This document shows positions 59,613 through 64,000 of a DNA stretch of 64,000 nucleotides, in pieces; the first letter of the stretch is position 1; the number at the start of each line of letters is the position of its first letter. Under the pieces are notes generated by a model, which did no database searches, was not told the origin of the DNA, and was given only the letters and a program-made list of their open reading frames with translations. Source of the stretch: Streptomyces sp. S465 (GTDB lineage: Bacteria > Actinomycetota > Actinomycetes > Streptomycetales > Streptomycetaceae); assembly GCF_026898115.1 (NCBI RefSeq), contig NZ_CP114036.1, positions 9,108,001 through 9,172,000 on the forward strand. The letters are read 5' to 3'. The position numbers and the translations under genes are program-made.

Positions 59613-60752
59613 TCACCAGCGCACCAGAGCCGTCTCGATGGTGGAACCGGGCCCCATGGTCATGAGGACCCCGAGCTCGCCGGGCGCCACTCGGCCCTCG
59701 GCGGCCAGCCGTTCGTAGGAGAACAGGAACGAACCGCTCGACAGATTGCCGTGGTCGCGCAGAACGCCCGTGGTGTGCCGCACGTCCGCGCGGGACAGGC
59801 CGAGGTTGGCGCGGACGGAGTCGACGACCTTCTTGCCCCCCGAGTGGATGATCCAGTGCGCCACGTCCGAGCGGCGCACACCGGTGCCGTTCAGCAGCCG
59901 GCCGACCGCCGCCTCGGCGTGCGCGCCCACGACGTACGGCACCTCGGGGTCGAGGTAGAAGCTGAACTTGCCGTGGTCCTCGTCCCAGTCGTAGCGCATG
60001 GCGCCGACGGCCTCGGGGATGATGCGGCTGGAGAAGCGCAGCAGGGCGGGTCCTCCTCCGGCCGCGGTTCCCGGTCCCGCCTCCTGGCCGCCGTCCCCGT
60101 CATGGCGTACCGCCACGGCCGCGGCGCCGTCCCCGAAGAGGCTGTTGACCACGGACGACCGCATGGTCCCGTCGAACACGTACGCCGCCGAGCACGCTTC
60201 CACACAGACCATGAGCGCCAGCTCACCGGGGTGGGCGCGGGCCCACCCCGCGACGGCCGTCAGCGCGTTGAGCCCGGCGTTGCAGCCCATGCCGACGACG
60301 TCGAGGCGCGAGCAGTGGCGATCCAGGCCCAGCTCCTTGATGAACAGAGCGGAGAAGCCGGGGGTGAGGAATCCGGTGGAGGTGACGCAGCACAGATACC
60401 CGACGTCGGCGAGGTCGGCGCCGGCCGCGCGCAGACAGCCCTCGATCGCCTCGCGGCCCATGGCCAGTCCTAAGCCGAGGTGTTTGCCGAGCAACTCGCC
60501 CTGGGTCTCGACGGCGCGTTCCCCCGTCGGCTTCAGGGGCGGCAGGACCAGGCCGCGGCGCTCGATCGCGCTGTTGAGGAACACGGACCGAACCCGGGGA
60601 TCGCTGATCCCGAACGCGTCCAGGACCTCCTGTTGGGTGTACGTGGTGGCGGGCACGGCCGTTCCCACCCCGCGCAGACGCGGAGCGGCGGCGGCCAGGT
60701 CGTCCAGGGATGAACCCGGGTTCTCCCGCAGGGCACTGTCCAGCATGTACAT
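59613..60752 (-). CDS. dpgA: Type III polyketide synthase, 3,5-dihydroxyphenylacetyl-CoA synthase
   Basis: 379 residues, chalcone-synthase fold. Catalytic triad visible: Cys157 in DVVGMGCNAGLNAL, His in AHWIIHSGGKKVV, Asn in RDHGNLSSGSFLF. DpgA condenses four malonyl-CoA units. Identification as DpgA rather than another type III PKS rests on dpgB and dpgC following directly. AAGGA lies six bases before ATG 60752. 30 bp separate it from the amidinotransferase gene. Confidence 0.88.
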   Translation of the reverse strand: MYMLDSALRENPGSSLDDLAAAAPRLRGVGTAVPATTYTQQEVLDAFGISDPRVRSVFLNSAIERRGLVLPPLKPTGERAVETQGELLGKHLGLGLAMGREAIEGCLRAAGADLADVGYLCCVTSTGFLTPGFSALFIKELGLDRHCSRLDVVGMGCNAGLNALTAVAGWARAHPGELALMVCVEACSAAYVFDGTMRSSVVNSLFGDGAAAVAVRHDGDGGQEAGPGTAAGGGPALLRFSSRIIPEAVGAMRYDWDEDHGKFSFYLDPEVPYVVGAHAEAAVGRLLNGTGVRRSDVAHWIIHSGGKKVVDSVRANLGLSRADVRHTTGVLRDHGNLSSGSFLFSYERLAAEGRVAPGELGVLMTMGPGSTIETALVRW

Positions 60753-60782
60753 CACCGTTCCTTCGGCCGGCGGCCGGCCCGG

Positions 60783-61931
60783 TCAGTCGAGGTAGTCCTC
60801 CGGGCCGCCCTCGCGGACGGTGTCGAGGGTGAAGCAGTGGAAGCCGCCGCCGAACAGGCGCCGGTGCCGGTGGCGGACGGGAACCACGGTGAAGCCGTGC
60901 CGCTCCAGCTCGCGTATCAGCTCCGGGCACGCCTCGTTGACCAGGACGGTGTCGGGGGACACCGACAGCACGTTGAGGTCGATGAACTTGCTGGTGAGGA
61001 TCAGATCGTCGTCGTCGTACCGCGGGAAGTTGTCGCTCTCCGGTGCCGGCGGGACGATCAGATCCCATGTGCGCAGCTGCTCGGGCAGCTTCTCCGCCAC
61101 CGCCTCGGAGCGCACCAGCAGCGTTCCGGGCCGCAGTGCCAGCACCATGCTGTCGATGTGGCTGTCACTGAGCTGGTGCACCCGGTGGATGCGGAACCTG
61201 CCTTCCAGATGGCGCTCCAGCCAGTCGCAGCCCAGGGCGTGGTTGGCCGTGGAGACGTTGACGACGATGTCGCGGCCGAGCCGCAGACACTGCGCGCCGT
61301 CGAACATCATCTCGTAGCCGACGTCGTAGGGGGAGGGGCGCGGATCCTCGATGGGCTCGGTGGGGCCGCCGGCCGTGCTGGCGCGCACGTACGACAGGTC
61401 GAAGGAGGCGTCCGTCATCAAGGGGCGCGGCATCACCGTCCACGCGGCGCCCTGCCGGAAGTACTCCTGGAAAACCGGGTGGAGGAACTGCGTTTCGAAG
61501 TAGCGCGACCGGATCATGGGGGGCGTCTCGATGATCTCGTCGCCCGCGATCAGTGTGTTGTCGCGGATGTTCAGGGGCGGCACCACCGACGCCTCCCAGG
61601 CCGGGGTGCGCACCTGGACCGTGGTCGGCGCGATGTCCAACGGGCGGTGCACGGTGACCGCGAGTGATTCCAGCGCTTTGGCGATGCCTTCCAGGTCCTC
61701 GTTCAGTTCATCCACATACCGCTGCTTGATGGGCTGGGACCCGGACCGGGGCGCCGTTCCGGCGGTGAGTCGCGGATAGTACCACTCGGAGCGCGAGTTG
61801 TTGTCGCCCGCGATGTTGTCGTGGAAGAACAGGTCGAAGGAGAGTTCGCGTTGATGCGACGTGTAATTCTGCGCGGATCCTACGATCGCTTCTTTGAGCG
61901 GAGACCATTCGTCGAAGCTGTTCAACTGCAT
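60783..61931 (-). CDS. Amidinotransferase (arginine:amine amidinotransferase family)
   Basis: 382 residues; N-terminus NSFDEWSPLKEAIVGSAQNY matches glycine/inosamine amidinotransferases. Catalytic residues: Cys366 in GGGFHCFTLD, His in DSHIDSMVLALRPGTLLV, acidic residue in PPLNIRDNTLIAGDEIIE. Moves the amidino group of arginine onto a primary amine. First gene of the operon that contains dpgABC, so the most likely acceptor is dihydroxyphenylglycine, giving the 2-guanidino acid known from pheganomycin and resorcinomycin; diaminobutyrate is an alternative. GGAGGAA eight bases before the ATG. Confidence 0.85.
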   Translation of the reverse strand: MQLNSFDEWSPLKEAIVGSAQNYTSHQRELSFDLFFHDNIAGDNNSRSEWYYPRLTAGTAPRSGSQPIKQRYVDELNEDLEGIAKALESLAVTVHRPLDIAPTTVQVRTPAWEASVVPPLNIRDNTLIAGDEIIETPPMIRSRYFETQFLHPVFQEYFRQGAAWTVMPRPLMTDASFDLSYVRASTAGGPTEPIEDPRPSPYDVGYEMMFDGAQCLRLGRDIVVNVSTANHALGCDWLERHLEGRFRIHRVHQLSDSHIDSMVLALRPGTLLVRSEAVAEKLPEQLRTWDLIVPPAPESDNFPRYDDDDLILTSKFIDLNVLSVSPDTVLVNEACPELIRELERHGFTVVPVRHRHRRLFGGGFHCFTLDTVREGGPEDYLD

Positions 61932-62401
61932 CGTGGGGTTCCTCCGTGGGGGTGAGCCCGGCCGGAAGGCAGTCCGAAGCGCGCCGATGAAATGCGGCGG
62001 TTCTCTCGGAGGTCGTCTTCCCCGGCGAGGCGTATGGCTGAGCCCTCACTGATCGTCCAGCGGCTCCCGGCTCTCCCGATGCGGTGCCCAACGGGCCGCT
62101 GACAAGCAGACTGTGACACCCAATCAGGTGATCCTCGAGCCTGTCCAGGAATCCGTGACCCTGTACACATTGCTGTAACGAAATTGCAGACACATGCGGA
62201 TGAGCTAGATCATTTTGATGGGCGTCGAGATTCTTTGCGGGAGTGCGAATAAAAGGTTTCTGTATGTGGAAACGATCCGCTGGTGGGTTCATGCTCGGCG
62301 GGCGATGTGGACACTGATCGGTCAGCACTGCATGCTGGACTCGTCGGCGGTCCCGACCGAAATTGCTGTGCGGTATTCCAGGAAGGAACACGCGAGCCCC
62401 C
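61932..62401. promoter_or_regulatory. Divergent control region of the guanidino-dihydroxyphenylglycine cluster
   Basis: 470 bp between the leftward 11-gene operon and the rightward methyltransferase. The central part (about 62,150-62,270) is clearly poorer in GC than the flanks. No clean dyad or -35/-10 pair stood out. A weak 73-codon frame here (62215-62436) has unusual codon use and runs into the methyltransferase, so I do not call a gene. No pathway regulator gene is in view. Confidence 0.55.
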
Positions 62402-63445
62402 ATGAGTTCCTTACGCGAAGACGACCCCGTCTATGAGCGCTTCCGATTCCTCGTCAATGCACCGGCGCTGTTCAACGCGGTCGCCACGGCCGCCGAACTC
62501 GATGTGTTCGCCCTCCTCGCCACGTCGCCCGGCGCGACCTTCGAGGAGATCGGCGCCGAGGTCCCCGTACCGGCCCACCAGTTGCGCGTCCTGCTCCAGG
62601 CGGTGTGCGCGACCGGTCTGCTGGAGAAGGAGGACGGGCGGTACCGCAACTCGCCGGTCGCCGCGGAACTCCTCGCCCCCGACACCCCTGACAGCTGGCG
62701 CCACATCCTGCTCGGCTGGAAGGAGGTCTACTACCCCGCCTTCGCCCGTATGACCGAGGCGCTGCGTGCCGGCCGCAACGTGGCGCTGGACGACCATCCC
62801 GGCGACGAACCCACCCTGTATCAGCGGCTGTCCCACAACCCCGAGCTGGAAGCCGTCTTCCACCGCGCCATGAGCGCCTTCACACTCCGCTCCGCCGACG
62901 CGCTCGTCGACCGCCCGGAGCTGGCCGGCGTCCGTCACCTGCTCGACGTCGGGGGAGGCGACGGCACGACGTCCCTGCGGCTCGCCGCCCGCTATCCCCG
63001 ACTGCGACTGACCGTCTTCGACATGCCCAGCGTCTCCGCACTCGCGCGCGACAACACCGCCCCCGATGTGAGCGACCGGGTCCGCACCCACCCCGGGGAC
63101 ATCTTCGCCGACGTCTTCCCCGAAGGCGCCGACGCCGTCCTGTTCAGCCATGTGCTGGAGATCTTCGCCGAGGAGCAGATCGTCCACCTGCTCCGCAAGG
63201 CGTACGACGCGCTGCCCTCGGGCGGCCGGGTCTTCGTCTACGGCTTCAACGTCTCCGACGACGAGACCTCCGGTCTCTTCTCCGCCCGCCTCGGCCTGTA
63301 TTTCAACGTGCTGGCGAGCGGCCAGGGCATGGCCTACCCGGCCAAGGACTATGAGACCTGGCTGCGGCGGGTGGGTTTCACCGAGGTGCGTACCATCGGC
63401 GGCCTGCCCTACGAGCACGGCCTCACCCTGGGCACCAAGAGCTAA
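62402..63445 (+). CDS. O-methyltransferase (COMT-like, methyltransferase_2)
   Basis: 347 residues. N-terminal winged-helix dimerisation domain (FLVNAPALFNAVATAAELDV; LRVLLQAVCATGLLEKEDGR), then the catalytic domain with LLDVGGGDGTTSLRLAARYP, LTVFDMP, HPGDIFADVFPEGADAVLFS and LPSGGRVFVYGFN. Resembles plant-like O-methyltransferases used on phenolic natural products, fitting a dihydroxyphenyl acceptor. ATG 62402 has only a distant ribosome-like GGAAGGA (14 nt away). First gene of the rightward transcript, 59 bp before the ABC transporter. Confidence 0.8.
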   Translation: MSSLREDDPVYERFRFLVNAPALFNAVATAAELDVFALLATSPGATFEEIGAEVPVPAHQLRVLLQAVCATGLLEKEDGRYRNSPVAAELLAPDTPDSWRHILLGWKEVYYPAFARMTEALRAGRNVALDDHPGDEPTLYQRLSHNPELEAVFHRAMSAFTLRSADALVDRPELAGVRHLLDVGGGDGTTSLRLAARYPRLRLTVFDMPSVSALARDNTAPDVSDRVRTHPGDIFADVFPEGADAVLFSHVLEIFAEEQIVHLLRKAYDALPSGGRVFVYGFNVSDDETSGLFSARLGLYFNVLASGQGMAYPAKDYETWLRRVGFTEVRTIGGLPYEHGLTLGTKS

Positions 63446-63504
63446 CGACCACCACCGTGTACGCCGCTCGGTGGGGCGGCACACGGCCCTACGCAGGGGA
63501 CGTC

Positions 63505-64000
63505 ATGCGTCATTTTCCCGAACCCGACCCGGGCCGCCCCTCGGTGGGCTCCGCCCGCGCCTACGTACTGTGGCTGGCCGGCCGGCACCGCGCCCCGGCC
63601 CTGCTGGCCACCCTCTACGGCGTGGTGTGCACCCTCGCCCAGGCACTGGTGCCCGCCACGGTGGGCGTCGCCATCGACCAGGGACTGGTCGACCGGGACC
63701 GGCGGGCACTTGTGCTGTGGAGCGCCGCCGTCCTCGGCCTCGGCATCGTCCAGGCGATCAGCGGCACCCTGCGGGACCGCTGCTCCCTGACGAACCGTCT
63801 GGGCGGCGCCTACCGCACGATGCAGCTCGTCACCGCCAAGGCGGTCGACCTCGGCGCGGAGCTGCCCCGCCGGGTCTCGTCGGGATCCGTGGTGAGCGTC
63901 GGCGCCACCGACATCGCCCAGATCGGGGCGGCGCTGGAGAGCACCGCCCGCGGCGGAGGCGCCGTCGTCTCCATCGTCGCCGTCGCCGTCCTCATGCTCA
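63505..64000 (+). CDS. ABC transporter, N-terminal membrane domain (cut by window end)
   Basis: 165 codons visible from ATG 63505 (AGGGGA upstream). Hydrophobic helices LLATLYGVVCTLAQALVPAT and LWSAAVLGLGIVQAIS and the following DIAQIGAALESTARGG segment match type 1 ABC exporter membrane domains. Probably a half or full exporter for the cluster product; the ATPase part lies beyond the window. Confidence 0.7.
   Translation, partial: MRHFPEPDPGRPSVGSARAYVLWLAGRHRAPALLATLYGVVCTLAQALVPATVGVAIDQGLVDRDRRALVLWSAAVLGLGIVQAISGTLRDRCSLTNRLGGAYRTMQLVTAKAVDLGAELPRRVSSGSVVSVGATDIAQIGAALESTARGGGAVVSIVAVAVLML

Noticed and set aside
48957..61931. Glycopeptide antibiotic cluster (because of dpgABC and an HpgT-type aminotransferase)
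   Set aside because: No NRPS modules, halogenase, cross-linking P450 series, glycosyltransferases or VanHAX genes, and the amidinotransferase does not belong to that pathway.
62215..62436. 73-codon frame upstream of the O-methyltransferase, considered as a peptide precursor
   Set aside because: It overlaps the start of the methyltransferase, lacks a clear ribosome site and does not look like a leader/core peptide.
1..64000. tRNA, rRNA and insertion sequences
   Set aside because: Reading through both strands by eye, I saw no tRNA-like T-arm/acceptor pattern, rRNA segment, transposase or inverted-repeat-bounded element; a covariance search could overturn this.

Overview
The window reads as a chromosomal stretch of a Streptomyces: very high GC with strong GC3 bias, GTG starts, tightly overlapping operons and typical Streptomyces regulator families. 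It falls into three blocks.

(1) Positions 1-15,023 are the edge of an FK520/FK506-type immunosuppressant cluster. A reading frame entering from the left end is one complete reductive polyketide module (KS-AT-DH-ER-KR-ACP, methylmalonyl-type AT) with a C-terminal docking tail, matching the end of FkbC. The lysine cyclodeaminase gene fkbL and the methoxymalonyl-ACP genes fkbK, fkbJ, fkbI, fkbH and (convergent) fkbG follow. Beyond fkbG there is no allylmalonyl set (allAKRD). Instead there is a MatC-like dicarboxylate carrier, a class III CoA-transferase, a LysR regulator (fkbR1-like) and a MaoC-like hydratase. This layout fits an ascomycin (FK520) type cluster better than an FK506 one.

(2) Positions 15,024-48,956 are accessory and housekeeping genes. 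Two secreted hydrolases come first, one with a five-residue repeat expansion. Next is a nine-gene, mostly translationally coupled 'Nit1' nitrogen-starvation operon (19,218-27,519). It has a fused acetyltransferase/AIR-synthase-like protein and two tandem nitrilases, the second lacking the catalytic cysteine and glutamate. Then come redox enzymes with AraC/GlxA, TetR, LysR and XRE regulators, uppP with a membrane glycosyltransferase, a BlaI/M56 pair behind a three-part palindromic operator, glnE after an unusually AT-rich 0.7-kb gap, an MFS/esterase pair, and several gene remnants (amidohydrolase, AraC, GH15, GAF/SpoIIE phosphatase).

(3) Positions 48,957-64,000 (running off the right edge) are a second biosynthetic cluster. 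An 11-gene leftward operon encodes an amidinotransferase, DpgA, DpgB and DpgC (3,5-dihydroxyphenylglycine precursor pathway), a PLP aminotransferase, a P450, a KAS III-like protein with altered active site, a methyltransferase, a flavin monooxygenase, a free-standing NRPS condensation-domain protein with an apparently dead carrier domain, and an EctB-like diaminobutyrate aminotransferase. A divergent O-methyltransferase and the start of an ABC transporter follow. Dihydroxyphenylglycine genes beside an amidinotransferase suggest a guanidino-dihydroxyphenylglycine, as in pheganomycin and resorcinomycin. Here no ATP-grasp ligase, adenylation domain or DpgD is visible, and a condensation protein plus diaminobutyrate supply are present instead. 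This is the best candidate for an undescribed system in the window.
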